Below are positions 11,801-26,800 of a DNA stretch of 64,000 nucleotides, piece by piece. Both the position numbers and the translations under genes were made by a program. Within the stretch, counting starts at the first letter, position 1. Every line of letters starts with the position of its first letter. Source of the DNA: Siphonodentalium dalli (Eukaryota > Mollusca > Scaphopoda > Gadilida > Siphonodentaliidae); the NCBI GenBank assembly GCA_032622095.1, contig CP136069.1, positions 16,664,450 to 16,728,449 on the forward strand. Direction: 5' to 3'. The notes under the pieces are model-generated. The model did not search any database. It was not told the DNA's origin and worked only from the letters and a program-made list of their open reading frames with translations.

Positions 11801-14800
11801 TATATAGTTTTATATATTTAATAAACCTGTCTGCATGCACTTTATCTACAGTGCTGATTAGATTCAACATTGGATTAAATAAAGATTTTATTTATATTAA
11901 CAGCTAGGCACTATCAAGAGAAATTTGCTGCTGACTGTCAGTTATCTTAATATTTGGTCTCTTTCCCCAGACAGCTTTGATGACAAATTTGTATAAACGT
12001 TCTTGAAAACCATGAGAACTAATTTGACACTGTCACACTATGTGATCACTTCAATGTGGTTCAGTCTCAAATTCCGATGCATAACCCTTTACCCAACAGA
12101 AGGGCCCTGTGCCAATGCATTCTCTTATATATGCGAGTCGACCATAGGTCGCCTCGCATATATAAGAGAATGCATTGGCTTAACACATTAAAAATTATAA
12201 AATTGTTAAAGAATGTAAGAAAAAATGGTAAAAAGTGTTAAAAAAAGAATTTTTGTAGGCCAATGCATTCTCTTATATATGCGAGGCGACCTATGGTCGA
12301 CTCGCATATATAAGAGAATGCATTGGCACAGGGCATAACTGTAACCATCACAATGTGGTCAAGGAGCCGGTTCCAATGATATCCATATTTGTATGGTTCT
12401 ATTGAGACAGACCGAAGATAATTTAGGCTGTTGAAGCTTTATTTGGCAGGTTTTGGCCGGTTTGTTGGGTAAAGGGTTAATTGGTCTCGGTGTGCATTTT
12501 TTCTACTGAATTAAAAACAAAATGGTATTTTAAAGACATATTATGGACTTGTTCGGGTGCGTGAAACTGATAAGTTAGTACTCAGGTGTTATGCCAACCT
12601 GGGGAATGTAGCATTCTACTAACATTGCCGAAAATTTCAAAGAAATTCGCCATACCACTCCATAGAAATCATCGTCTGAACTACGCTCAATTGTAAATAT
12701 TTACATCTTGAATCGGGATGCAACTATCGACGATAAATACACACAAATTTTTTCACTATCGAGAGTCATTGCATTTAATTAATATATCAGAATGATGGTG
12801 TGTGTTGTCAATTTGGATTAATATTCGTAAAAATAACTACTTTGAGCAAGATTATTCTCCATATCTATTAAATCACCCCACCGGAGTGTTTCACATCACT
12901 TTAAAGTAAGTCTATTATTTCTTTTTTCCACCAAATAAACAAGATATTCAGTCATAGTCTGAGTTTAGTGTACCTGTAATTTGCAGAATGAGGTCCCCAG
13001 AGGGTGAATTTAGTGATGTTATCATGCATAGCGGGCTAGCATTACTAAATTCCCCCTCTGGGCACCTCATACTGCTTAGGCCTCATCTTCTCTGGAAAGT
13101 TTCTTTATTATCAAATTTCTATAGAAACTTTTTCACTTAGATTCTATTTCTTATTTAATAGTTCAGTTTCTCAATAACCCCAAATTGGCATGCGACACAT
13201 TGCATATTCGAGGTTTCCAATGTGTGTATATCACAACATGCACCATTTGGGAACTTCAATCCGAGTCTATATCTCCCATAGCAGATGAAGCCATGCAGAA
13301 TAAGGTCCCAAGAGGGTGAATTTGGTGATGCTACCCGCTGTGTGGGATAATGTCACTAAATTCTACCTCTGGGGACCTCATTCTGCAAATGACAGGCACA
13401 CTAAACTATGTTATGTTGGTCTGTTACGTTGGTGCCATCTTTTGATAAATTGAAAACAAGAACTATGACATGATATCACACGTGCTTCGAAGCAATATAA
13501 TTAATCTTAGTACTATTGCCTATATCCCAATTTGAATTCAACACACGCAGGGGCGCCGGAAGAGGGGGGCAGAGGGGGCAGCTGACCCCCCTGCCCTTGA
13601 CCAAGGGGGGCGAGCGGGGGCAGGACTTGCCCTTTTTCTTGTGACAGAAAATGCTTTTTGTGTGTTTAATCTCGTGTTTTTATAGCAAAATGTGACTTTT
13701 TTGGTCCAAATACCACCAATTTCACAAGGAATATTAATTTTTTGTCAATTTTATCACAAAACGGCCATCAAAACCGACAAATACCATTAAAATAGGGATT
13801 TTTGCCACAATGAATTTATGGTTATTTTCCCGAGTTTGCGGAGAAAATGCCCTTTTTTGCGGAAAAGTGCCCTTTTTGTAGGCTCTGCCCCCCCCCTGCC
13901 CTTGGATGCTTCCGGCGCCCCTGAACATACCGATGCACCATGGATCCAATGCAACAGACTACTCTGAACACTCCTTTGGCTACTCTGAACACTCCTTTAC
14001 AAAATATTTCCAGCGGAGTGCAGTGTTTTCTACAGCTGTGGATGAGGAGACTATTGAGGCTGCTAAAACTCGCAGTCAAGAAAAGGGGTCACTCTTCAAT
14101 CCCGAGGATTGGCAAGAGGTTAAGACCGAGACCATCAACCTGAATGATATTCTGGCAGAGCGAGCTGATACCCTGTGAGTCTTCGACAACTTACTGAAAT
14201 TACTGAATCATGTCATAACATAACCTATGACTGGAACTTCCTGAAGTTTTGCGAAAACTCTGTGCCAATGCATTCTCTTATATATGTGAGTATCCCATAG
14301 GGAGCATCGCATATAAAAGAGAATACATGACAGACACGCTATAATCAGGCTTGATAGGCATCATGAAAATCCTCAACATTATCCATAAGAAATATATGTG
14401 ACCCGCCATATCAAATCCAGTCGTAAGTCGGGATTTTTTTTTACCCTGTGCCAATGCATTCTCTTATATATGCGAGTCGACCATAGGTCGCCTCGCATAT
14501 ATAAGAGAATGCATTGGCCTAACAATTTTTTACAATTTTAATAATTTTTTCTTGTATTCTTTAACAATTTTATAATTTCACCCATACAGAGCCCCAGACA
14601 AACATGAGCATACAACACTCTTCTATATGCTTCTATATATTGTGGGGCTCCCTGCAGGGTAATGGATGTTTTTTATTTTATGTCCTAAAAGTTGTAAGAA
14701 ACATTTATTTAAAAAAAATGATAAAAAATTGTTAGGCCAATGCATTCTCTTATATATGCGAGGCGACCTATGGTCGACTCGCATATATAAGAGAATGCAT

Positions 14801-17800
14801 TGGCACAGGGTAAAAAAATCCCGACTTACGACTGGATTTGATATGGCGGGTCACATATTGAAAATTAACACAAAAGCTAATAATTGAAAGTGTCCAGCTA
14901 TAAATATTACAAAGTTTAATACTTTAACCCTTTCATGACTGGAGCTTCCTGTAATTTTCACAGCGAAAACCCTGTGCCGATGCATTCTCTTATATACCCG
15001 AATCTCCCATAGGGAGCCTCGCATATATAAGAGAATATATTGGCTTAAAAATATTTACCTTTTCATTGTACCGTAAGCCAGTGCATTCTCTTATAAATGT
15101 AAGGCTCCCTATGGGAGATGCTTACATAAGAGAATGAACTGGCGCCAATGGGGTCATTGTCATAACGTTTTATACATAAATGCACACCGTGTGCACATAT
15201 GTATACATAAATGCACACCAGTCTCAGTTGGCATGAGATTGAAATGTTACCGTAAAGAATTGCCGTCTGCTTCAATTCATAACTATTTTTCTTTCGATGT
15301 TCTGTTAAAGGCATTTTTTTATGACAATGATGAAACTGCAATAAAATTTATCATCGGTCGCATATTGTTCTTAGTATTAAACCGGGACTGAAAGAACTGC
15401 ATGGTTGTTTGATCGACGAATGGAAGAAAATGTATTACAAAAAATATCAACACATTTGCATTTATGTAGAAAACACTACAACAATGACCCCTGTCACGTA
15501 ACACTAGCGAGACTGGTGTCCGTTTATGTATACAGAAATGCACACGATGTGCATCTATGTATAAAACATTACGACCCCATTAGCTGCACTGGCACAGGAT
15601 CTTTAATGCTGCACCAGCATATTTCAAGTCATGAAAGGGTTAATTTAAGTCTTCTGCCAATGCTTTTTAGCTTGTCAATGAACGTTGCAATATGCCAACA
15701 AGCCTGACACATAGTATATATAGGTCACAGTATAAACAAGCCTTGAAATAGTGTGTCTGTCATTTGCAGAATGAGGTCCCCAGAGGGTGAATTTAGTGAT
15801 GTTACCACGCATAGTGGGTTAGCATCACCAAATTCACCCTCTGGGGACCTCATTCTGCTTACACCTCAGCAGAATGAGGTTCCCAGAGGGTGAATTTGGT
15901 GATGCTAGCCCACTCTGCGGGGTAGCATCACTATATTCACCCTCTGGGGACCTCATTCTGCAAATGACAGACACACTATTTCAAGGCTTGTATGCCAATA
16001 TATGATATACTTTTCTTTTCAGGTTCAAAAAAGCGATGGAAAAGAAGGAAGCATTAGACTTTGTTGGTTCGATAATGCTGCTGAACAAAGCTATATCAAT
16101 CAAGGGGAGTAACCCTGAACTTTATACAGAGCGTGCAGAAATCTATGTTTTGATGTGTGACTTCCAATCTGCTATCGTCAATTATAAAAAGTCATGCTTG
16201 ATCAATCCCGACAATGAGGAATATTACGACAGGCTCGCTTTCTTATATTTCTTCCAAGGACAAGTGTTCTTTGATCAGAGACTGTTTTCAGAGGCATTAG
16301 AAGCATTTTCGAGGGCAGCAGAAATGAAGCCTGAGGCGATAGGATATCATATCAGAAGGTATGGTGAGATACAGTAATGCCCTAAATAATCGACTCCTTA
16401 ACCACAGCAAAATTATGGGTAACTTTTCAGGATTTAGTCGGAAATATGGCTTGTTGCCATTCATCAGACACCTCTCAGTGAGAGCTTTCCGGTGAATGGC
16501 AACAAGCCATATTTCCGACTAAATCCTGAAAAGTTACCCATAATTCTGCTGTGGTTAAGGAGTCAATTATTTAGGGCATTACTGTAATATGCCCCTGCGA
16601 ATAGTGGGTTTTTGATGGAATCAATTTTCAAACCGAATAGCTCTCAAAAAATTTGAAAACGAATCGAATCAAATATTTCATAATCTTACTTTCCGAAATG
16701 ATAATATAAAGTTATGCTTCCCGTTTTCTTCTGTATGTAAGAATTATCTATTAAATATTACAAAATGAATGAACAACATTTATGTTTGTCAATTATTAAG
16801 AAATTTGAGTTAAAGTTTATAGTGAGATATAAATATAACAAGCAATACCATATAATTTTTTTAGCATGATTTGTTAACGTTTTCTATATGAACGCTGTTG
16901 TTGAGATTGACTGCCCAGAAACAAACATAATTTTCCATTCATGCAGTCCAACGTGCTTGTCGTAAAAAATAGAGACGAATTCTCATAACTTTATTATTTT
17001 CAGTTTACTTGGAAGTTGTATAACTTTAGCTCAGTGTTAAATTTGCGCACCAACAGATGTGTGAAAAATAATACTGCACGAATTTTAATATGAGTAAGGT
17101 ATTCGGTTCGATTGAATGTTCGATTCGATATAAAATCTTCCCCTCGATTCAATTCGACGAAAAAAAAATTGATTTGCAGGAGTCTAAATTGATCTCATTA
17201 TTTCACTTTTTATGTCAGCCATTGATGTTCATCACCTTACTTTGTTACTCGTTCACATTATTGTGTTTAGTTGTGTCTTATTTGAGTTTGAAGGTCAACT
17301 CCAGCTACCGGTATGTTTCTATTTCACTGAATTCACAATGTTCACATATATATATGTCTGACAACATATACAACCTTACCTGATCTTATAAATTCATGCG
17401 ATTTTTTTTCACTCAGCTATAAAATTATGCACTTTCAAATTGTGCATCTGCTGCACAGATTAGAAAGGGTCTAATTTATTCTCATAGAAAATTTGGCTTC
17501 CGATGGCAGTTTTGGCTAATGGTAACTCTCAAACTAAAACTGCATGATTTTAATTACAAGTAAGGTTTATGTGTTCACTGCATAGCAAGCCTGAGTTTAG
17601 TGTGTCTGTCATTGCAGAATGAGGTCCCCAGAGGGTGACCTTAGTGATGTTATCCTGTATAGTGGGTTAGCATCACCAAACTCACCTTCTGTGGACCTCA
17701 TTCTACTTAGGCCTCAACTGCTATGGGATACCTAGGATCAGATTGAAGTTCGCTAGTAAGTTGGTGATGTTCACCCCATTAGTCACCTCGATTACTAGTA

Positions 17801-20800
17801 TGCATTTTATCTCCTGCAGATTATGGGATATAAAACTTCCCAGTAAGGGAAAAAGTAACTAAAACAATGTTAATTTGAGACTATAGATACTTCCCAGAAG
17901 ATGATACTAAGCAGAATGAGGCCCCCCAGAGGTTAAATTTGGTAATGATAAGCCGCATAGCAGGATAGCATCACTAAATTCTGCAAATGACAGACACACC
18001 AAACTCAGACTCACTGCATAGTATTTTCACATGTTTGTATTTTAGTATTGCATGTCTCGCTGCACTTAATCGTCATGGAGAATGTTTAGCGCTGGTCAAT
18101 AAGCGACTGGAGACTGATAAAATGAGTCCAGATTTGTATATACTCAGGGCGCGGCTCCATGAACTCTTCAGGAATGTGAGTATAGAAGTTATACAGTAAT
18201 TCTGTAAATAATCGACTCCTTAACCACAGCAGAATTATGGGTAACTTTTCAGGATTTAGTCGGAAATATGGCTTGTTGCCATTCATCGGAAAGCTCTCTC
18301 TCTTTCAGATGAATGGCAACACGCCATATTTCCAACTAAATCCTGAAAAGTTACCCATAATTCTGCTGTGGTTAAGGAGTCGATTATTTAGGGAATTACT
18401 GTAATATAAGAAATGAACAATGCTGGTGTAACATGATATTTTTCCCCAGTCCTTGAAATTGGACACGGCAATAAGCAATGCCATGGGAAACGAACGCTGT
18501 GCCAATATGTGAAATCTATAATGCCACAGCATTAAATTTGCTGTGGGCCATTTTTCCTAATTTCGAGGCCTGTTTCCCCTATTCTGGGATTCCCCCCCTC
18601 TCCCACGACAAAAACATTTTCCACTTCTTCGACATTATTCTGTTATGAAATGACCAGAAAATTTATTTTGAGATTTATGTTTTGTTTTAACTATACCTTG
18701 TTCACAATATAATACATATGTAAGACCATATATTTAAATGGGAAGTGTGCGCATTCCCGCAATTTATGCATTGCATCTAACTTGACCAATGTGATTGGAT
18801 CGTGAAGATTAAGAATATATACATCTGGTCTGTCTGCACAGATTAGGTACTTTTTAATCTTCAACTGTTGAAGAATTAAATATCCTGTGCGAAGCTGATG
18901 CGAGTGCATTCTCTTATTTATGCAGTTTCCTATTGGGAGCCTCACAACTATAAGAGAATTCACTGGCTTACAAGGTTGTTTGGCCAATGTATTCTCTTAT
19001 ATATGCGAGGCTCCCTAGGAGAGACTCGCAGATCTAAGATAATATATTGGCACATGGTTTTTGCAAAATTTCATGAAGCTCCAGTCACGAAAGGGTTAAA
19101 ATTTATTATTTTTGAAATAAGCACACAATGTTTATGTTTTTCAGACTACACTTTGCTATTATGACATCAAGGATGCCCTGGATCTGGACCCACAGCATGG
19201 AGAAGCAAATATGATGATGAGAAAGCTAGAAGATCGTGCCGAGGCGTCAAGGAAGCAGGCTATACAGCTCAATATCCAGGGGAAATTCCGAGAAGCCCTG
19301 CAGAAAATATCGATTGCCATAGAAACCAATCCAGCAGTGTCAGACTTCCATGTTCTTAGGTAGTCTGTTGTTCCATCACCTTCATTTAACCCTTTACCCA
19401 ACAAACCGGCCAAAACCGGTCAAAACCGGCCAAAACCGGCCAAATAAAGCTTCAACAGCCTAAAATATCTTCGGTCTGTCTCAATAGAACCATACAAATA
19501 TGGATATCATTGGAACCGGCTCCTTGACCACATTGTGATAGTTACAGTTATGCCCTGTGCCAATGCATTCTCTTATATATGCGAGTCGACCATAGGTCGC
19601 CTCGCATATATAAGAGAATGCATTGGCCTAAAAAAAATCTTTTTTTACCATTTTTTCTTACATTCTTTAACAATTTTATAATTTTTAATGTGTTAAGCCA
19701 ATGCATTCTCTTATATATGCGAGGCGACCTATGGTCGACTCGCATATATAAGAGAATGCATTGGCACAGGGCCCTTCTGTTGGGTAAAGGGTTAAGCCAT
19801 ATGTGATTTGCACTCCAAAATACACCTAATATTATTCAATTTTTCATTTTTCCCTGCACCTGCCATCAAAATAGGTTGTTGTAAAATATAGAGATCCGGG
19901 GGGGCTGGGAACACCACAGAATACAAGGGTAAACCTGTCTTCGGTAACATGGACAAAGGTGATCATTATCTAGGTACACATTCCGAAGCGCCACTTGGAC
20001 AATTCCATAGTCAGTAAAATTAAAAACAGGAGCATAATAGAGGTATGCCTGGTGTTTTGAAATTTGGAAAATATAGGTATACATATGACAGAGTATGCGT
20101 ACCAGTATCGTAGAATCACGCACTATATAAATCAACTAGTTATACGTAGAGTATTAAAATATTCTTTAGTTTCATGATTGTCCCATACCGGTAGTTTCAG
20201 TAAAACATGGGAGCGTGGTACATAGTTAGGTGTTACAAATTTAGAAATTAGGAACGTAAGCATAGGCCGCGAGTTTTCGAAAGGGTTAATTTTGAAATTT
20301 ATAGTTATGTACATGAGTAAGCAGTTGTGGAATGTAAGTGTAGGTGTAAGTCTGAAGTAAAATGCTAAATTTCACTGGAATCGTCGTCAGTTATGTACCT
20401 GGTGATGGAGTGTTTAAACAACAGACCACCGCTTTTCGACACTTAATTGCTTGATATCAGGATGCATTTTGCCCAATTTTTCAGCATGGAGGTGTGGTTT
20501 GGTAATTTAAACTGCACGGTTCAATCTCTGGTGGCCATAGTAGGTCGGGAGCGTAAGAACCGAAACCTAATAATGAAACGTACTGTATGTGAAGTTCGTT
20601 AATATACCAGAGACGCTCGCCTGATGACTTCAATTGCTGGCTATTTATTTCTGATTTCCATCATTTTAAATACCTATTTTCGCGCTTGGTCTTAGTAAAC
20701 ATTTTCCAAAGTATATAATTTACGCCTCCTAATGTTATCAAGCTATGCTGACAATCAAACATAACAAATATTATTGTGTAAACTTTACTGTAGCAGTATA

Positions 20801-23800
20801 TAATGTTTGCAAACTATACTAAAAAACACTTATAAAGAGCGTTCCATTTGCATGCATATGCATTTTATATACACTTATCTGTATACAATTCATATTATAT
20901 TTGGGTCATTTTTTCAGTTTAATCCCTTCATACACTGCTAATGAACTTCGGGGTCCAGCCCTTTATATGTAACAGTCCTCAATTCATAATGTTGTTACCC
21001 CTTATTAATTGTAAGTGCATTACAATTCGTGCAATTATGTACGATATGAACATAGCTGTGTTACAGCACTAAATTTATCATCTGGCAGTACAGCCAATGC
21101 ATAAGCATACACTTTTGTTTACAATTAAGAATTTTTCCCGATAGTACAATCAGGGAAGTCTGTGTGTACGTTTTACAATAATTCGTGTATAGTATCATTT
21201 TTGTGGATATTGCTTGGTGTGTGGCCCTCGTGATATTACTATCCCTATGATTTAAACTAGCTGAACGGTTTGACTGGTACGCTGCCGTTCTATACTTATT
21301 CTATATTTATTTTGACATTCAAAATTGTCCGTGTGGCGCTTCGGAATGTGTACCTAGGTTTATTACGCACCTTTGTCCATGTTACCGAAGACAGGTTTAC
21401 CCCTGTACTCTACGGTGTTCCCAGCCCCCCTGGATCTCCATATTGTTACACCTAATATGATTCGCTTTTTCATTTTTCCCTGCGTCTGCCATCAAAATAG
21501 GTTGAATAGCACCTGTAATATCTTTCTTCAAACACTATATGTTCCAGAACAATCCTGAGTTTAGTGTTCCTGTCATTTGCTGAATGAGGTCCCCAGAGGG
21601 GGGATTTAATAACGCTATCCCACATAGTGGGTTAGCATCACTAAATTCACCCTCTGGGGACCGCATTCTGCTTTGGCCTCATCAAATTTCTATAGAAACT
21701 TTTTTACATAGATTCTATTTCTTTTTTAGTTCAGTTTCTCTATATCTCCAAATTGGCAGACGACACATTGCATAATCCAGGTTCCCAATGGGTTTACATC
21801 ACAATAGTCACCATTTGGGAACTTCAATCTGAGTCTATAACTCCCATAGCTGATGAGGCCATGCAGAATGAGGTCTGGGCACAATTTCATTAAACAAATT
21901 CAGGAAACAAAGCACTAAGTTAAACTAACATGGATTGGTCGATCCCCAAAATTACGTACATACTCTGGTGTACGAGGTATCTCACGACATATCTACGTGG
22001 AAGATTTCCAAACAAACTCCTCGATATAGCACTGAAACTTGGCACAGACATCAACCACCATGGGAACCTGTGCACCTGCGATTATGACATCTGTCAAACT
22101 TTATTTGTTGAGTTATTTTATGTCAAATTTTTTTTAACTTAGTATATTTGGTACCATGGGAACCTGTGCACCTGCGATTATGATGTCTATCTGACTTTTT
22201 TATGGCAGATTTATCCCCCTTTTTCGACTTAGAACATTTTCTCAACTTGCATAATTTTGTCTGAGCTTTTATTCGGTCAATAGGTTTAGGAAAAGGGTTA
22301 GAGGTTATGGTTGTGCACCTGCAATGGGAATCTGTTAATTTATTATTTCAACTTAATGATTACTGACATATAAAACATCTTTGTGTTTTAAAAACATGGG
22401 GCGGGGAGGTATCCTTAGTCCCATTGGGACAGTCACACCTCTAGTTTGTACAGTTTATTATCGATATTTTCCAGGGGAGCATTGCATCGGAAACTGGCTG
22501 ACTACAATGCAGCTATTGATGATTTCTTACTCGCGTTAGACAAGTGTGATCACAATGAAGAAAGCTCTGCCTACATCAACTCACAGAGACAGTTACTGCT
22601 CACTTACAATGACTTCGCTATAGAGTGCTTCACAAAAGGCTTCTATGAAGAGGCCATTGTTTTACTCAACAAGGCAATCAAGGGAGAGAAGCAAGAAAAA
22701 GGCCTCTATATCAACAGAGGAGGTATGTATCTTGGTGGCTTCTCATAAGGCAGTTTTAACCCTTTGATGACTGAAGCTTCCTGAATTTTTGTGAAAACCC
22801 TGTGCCAATGCCAGCTGACAAACACCTAATTTTGTCATGCAGATTTTGGTTTCAGACTAAAAATAATTTTTTTTAAAAAGGACATGAAGATCAGTTCACA
22901 AATTCACATTAACCCTTCCAAGATTGGAGCCATGCTGGTGCAGCATTAATGAAATTTTATGAAACCCCTGTGCCAGTGCATTCTCTTATATATGCCAGTC
23001 TCCCATAGGGAGCTTGCAAGGTCAAGGTAAATATTGCATCGGCCTAACAATATTTACCTCGATCTTGTAAGCTGTGCATTCTCTTATGTATGCGAGGCTC
23101 CCTGTGGGAGACTTGCATACCGTATTTAAGAGAATGCACTGGCACAGGGTCTTTGATGCTGCACCAGTGCCGCTCCCATCATGAAAGGGTTAATTGGTTA
23201 CTTTATCCAGTAGGGTCTGGCAAATATTTGATTTCTTATTTAAATTGGTTCTAATATTAACCCTTTTATGACATGAGCTTCCTGAAACTTTGCGAAAACC
23301 CTGTGCCAATGCATTATCTTATATATGCAAGTTGACCATAGGAAGCCTCGCATATGTAAGAGAATACATTGGCCTAACAATATTTACCTTGACCTTGTAG
23401 CCAGTGCATTCTCTTATAAATTAGATGCTCCCTATGGGAGACTCGCATATATAAGAGAATGCACTGGCACAGGATCTTTAATGCCTCACCAGCAAACAGC
23501 CCTGATTATAAATAAGATGTCTGTGGTAATAACTTGCTTCACTTGTAATCATTAGATGGTTAATAAATACCTTACTGCTATCGGCAAACTTCAATTTCAA
23601 ATTAAATTTTCCAAGGCTTAATTTCAAATTTGATATTATAACTGCAAATTGCAGAATGCCAATGTAACAGGCAGATCCATTTTCAATTCATATATAATCC
23701 AATTTGTATTTCCCAACTTGGAAAGTGATTTTAATGACACAACTGTTCGCTTTTCCTCTTCGTCACTTTCATTTTGTTTATGTTCAAGTCACTTGAGTGG

Positions 23801-26800
23801 CCTTGAACTTCTTTTATCGTTTCTGCATAAATAAAATCATTGGAACTCGATACTGGTCTAATGGAAATAGTGTATTTTTACAACAACTAAATTTGAGATA
23901 ATACTTTCTAATATGTTGAAATTAATCTTCAAGGGCCAGCATAATTATAAGTCATCAACGTCTTTTTTGTTGCATTTTGAATTGACTGGAACAAGATACA
24001 GACAAATACATTTGCAAGTTATCAAGGAATAAATGGATATTTAAAAAAAATGTTTTTTGCGATTAACAGTCTTTCGACTGACATCTATGATCTCCATTTC
24101 AGCTGAATTACTGCTGATATTATTCCATAAACAGGAATTTGCTGAGTGAATGAGATGTTGACACTTACGTGAATCAATTTTAATGTCGCCAGTGTTCATC
24201 ATGCAAATTTTTATGTGAATCGATTCGGTTATATTGATGTGTACAACCTTGTTAATTGAGTTGTTGGACAGTATTTTTTTTTACCCTGTGCCAATGCATT
24301 CTCTTATATATGCGAGTCGACCATAGGTCGCCTCGCATATATAAGAGAATGCATTGGCCTAACAATTTTATATCATTTTTTTTAAATAAATGTTTCTTAC
24401 AATTTTAGGACATAAAATAAAAAACATCCATTACCCTGCAGGGAGCCCCACACATATATAGAAGCACCTAGAAGAGTGTCGTCTGCTCATGTCTGGGGCT
24501 ATGTATGGGTGAAATTATAAAATTGATAAGAATACAAGAACAAATTATTAAAATTGTAAAAAATTGTTAGGCCAATGCATTCTCTTATATATGCGAGGCG
24601 ACCTATGGTCGACTCGCATATATAAGAGAATGCATTGGCACAGGGTAAAAAAATCATGCAACCATGCAGTTGTTGGACAGTATTTTGTGAATTCACCACA
24701 AATACGGTTCATTTATTTAAGAAATGGATACTAAATTGCTTGCATTCCACACAAAATGTCAGACCAACTTACATCCATACTTGATGCAATGCAACAAATT
24801 AAATCCATTCCTTGTATTTACTCTCGGCTGGCAGAGTAAGAGAGCATTTTGCATTAAGGCTGCAACGATACACTTGGTCACGATACAATACAAATCACGA
24901 TATGTGAACAATGATATGATACATATCACGATAAACTAAATTAGTGTTTTCAAATGAATACCGCCTGAATTATCAGAAAGAACAAGTTTATAACTGGAGA
25001 GTTCATTTTAAACTAAAATGGAGTTTAATTGTTGAATAGATGAGTCAAATATACATAGTATACATTTTGATACATTGCGATACACTTTAAAATCATTTGA
25101 AAGTGTATCGCGATTCATTGAATTCACGATGAATCATTGCAGCCGTATTTTGCATCCATTTTCAATGATATTCTGGTAGCGGGTTGCAAGTAGGGGCTTC
25201 GAGTGATGTCACCTCATATTATTTCATTCAAATAAAGTCCACCGCATGATTGCATGTATGAGTGTAAACATATACAACTAATTTTAAGTTTAAAACCTTT
25301 GAGTGCTAGGGGCCGATCTCATCGGCCCAGGGGCCGATCTCATCGGCCCTAAACCTACAAAATAAGTATGTAAAAGAATATAAGAATGAATTATTAAAAT
25401 TGTAAAAAATTGTTAAAAAAAAACCAATTGTTAGGCCAATGCATTCTCTTATATATGCGAGGCGACCTATGGTCGACTCGCATATATAAGAGAATGCATT
25501 GGCACAGGGTATATGGGTTGATACAAAAATCGACCTGGCACTCAAAGGGTTAAAACCTTGAAGAATGGAACTGGGATTTAGTGGGTATCGCTTATGTGTG
25601 ATTCAATAGATTCATGACTTTACATACCTATGCATACCGTCACAGAGGTTTTATAGATTAACCAATAAAGGTAAGTGGTTGCCTGACAAGGTGACACATC
25701 TACCCGGGTCAACGAAAATCACACCTAGCCCTCCGGAATGACAATACCAAGTCAGAATGGAGCACTGGCTGATGGACCATATGGCCTTTCCGTTTGTCAA
25801 CATAAGTAGAGTGAAAGAAATAATGGCTTACAACCTATCCGTCATATAATTTCCAAACATAATGAAGGTGGTGCATAAATGTATGGATGTCAAAAGAAAG
25901 GGGAGGATGTCTGCTAGTGATATTAAAGAAGATTCGAGGCTAAATGTGATGATGATCAAGGTCCCAATTTCTCGTAGACAAAAACAAGATTTTATTTTAT
26001 GCCAAAAGTAGAATTTAGACGTGTCACATTACGATACGAATCATTAACGTACATACCTGTGCATACTGTTATAGATGTAATGGTCTTGTAAAATACCAAG
26101 AGTTCTCCTTTATATATTACAGATTGTTTCTTCAGACAAGGGGAGTTAACCTTCGGTCTGCAGGATTACCACCAGGCTTTGGAGCTTGACCCGAGAGATG
26201 ACAGCGTCCGGTCGAGGATATCGATCATACATAATGAGTTTGGTGTTACCCTATACCAAGACAAAAACTATATAGTATGTTCATTTATATTTGAAAACCT
26301 GATCCCAACAAAGAACCATATAAAGTTTGTACATCTGAGAATATCAACAGGATATTATTAACTGTTTGGATTTTATTTGATCATGATAGGCAACTTAATG
26401 TTTCTTGATTCATGAAATTACATAATTATTTTCATTTGGAAAAATAGCCACCAATAAATAATTTTCTATCTTTGATAATGTTGATGTCGTGCCTGTTAAT
26501 TAATGAAAAATTTCGCTGAGGTGAGTTCTAGGTCATAGGTCCATATCCAAATCCCGACTGACCACTGGCCTATTTCCAGTTGATTGCTCCCTGCTTGAGT
26601 GGACGAGACTACATATTAATCCTTTCATGACTAGATATAATAACTGTTCAAATTCTCTATAGGCCTATAATGAAAATGCATTTGCACAGGATCTTTAATG
26701 CTGCACCAGTACAGCTCCCATCTTGAAATGGTTACAAATCAATAGAATTAATAAACTGTCTCATGCAAAGGTTGGCTGGTGGGTGGTGCTAAGTATTAAT

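Noticed and set aside
13906-14013. Extending TTC16 exon 2 upstream to the acceptor at 13957 or to ATG 13906
   Set aside because: The 13957 acceptor breaks the phase with exon 1, and 13906 lies inside the hAT-like MITE.
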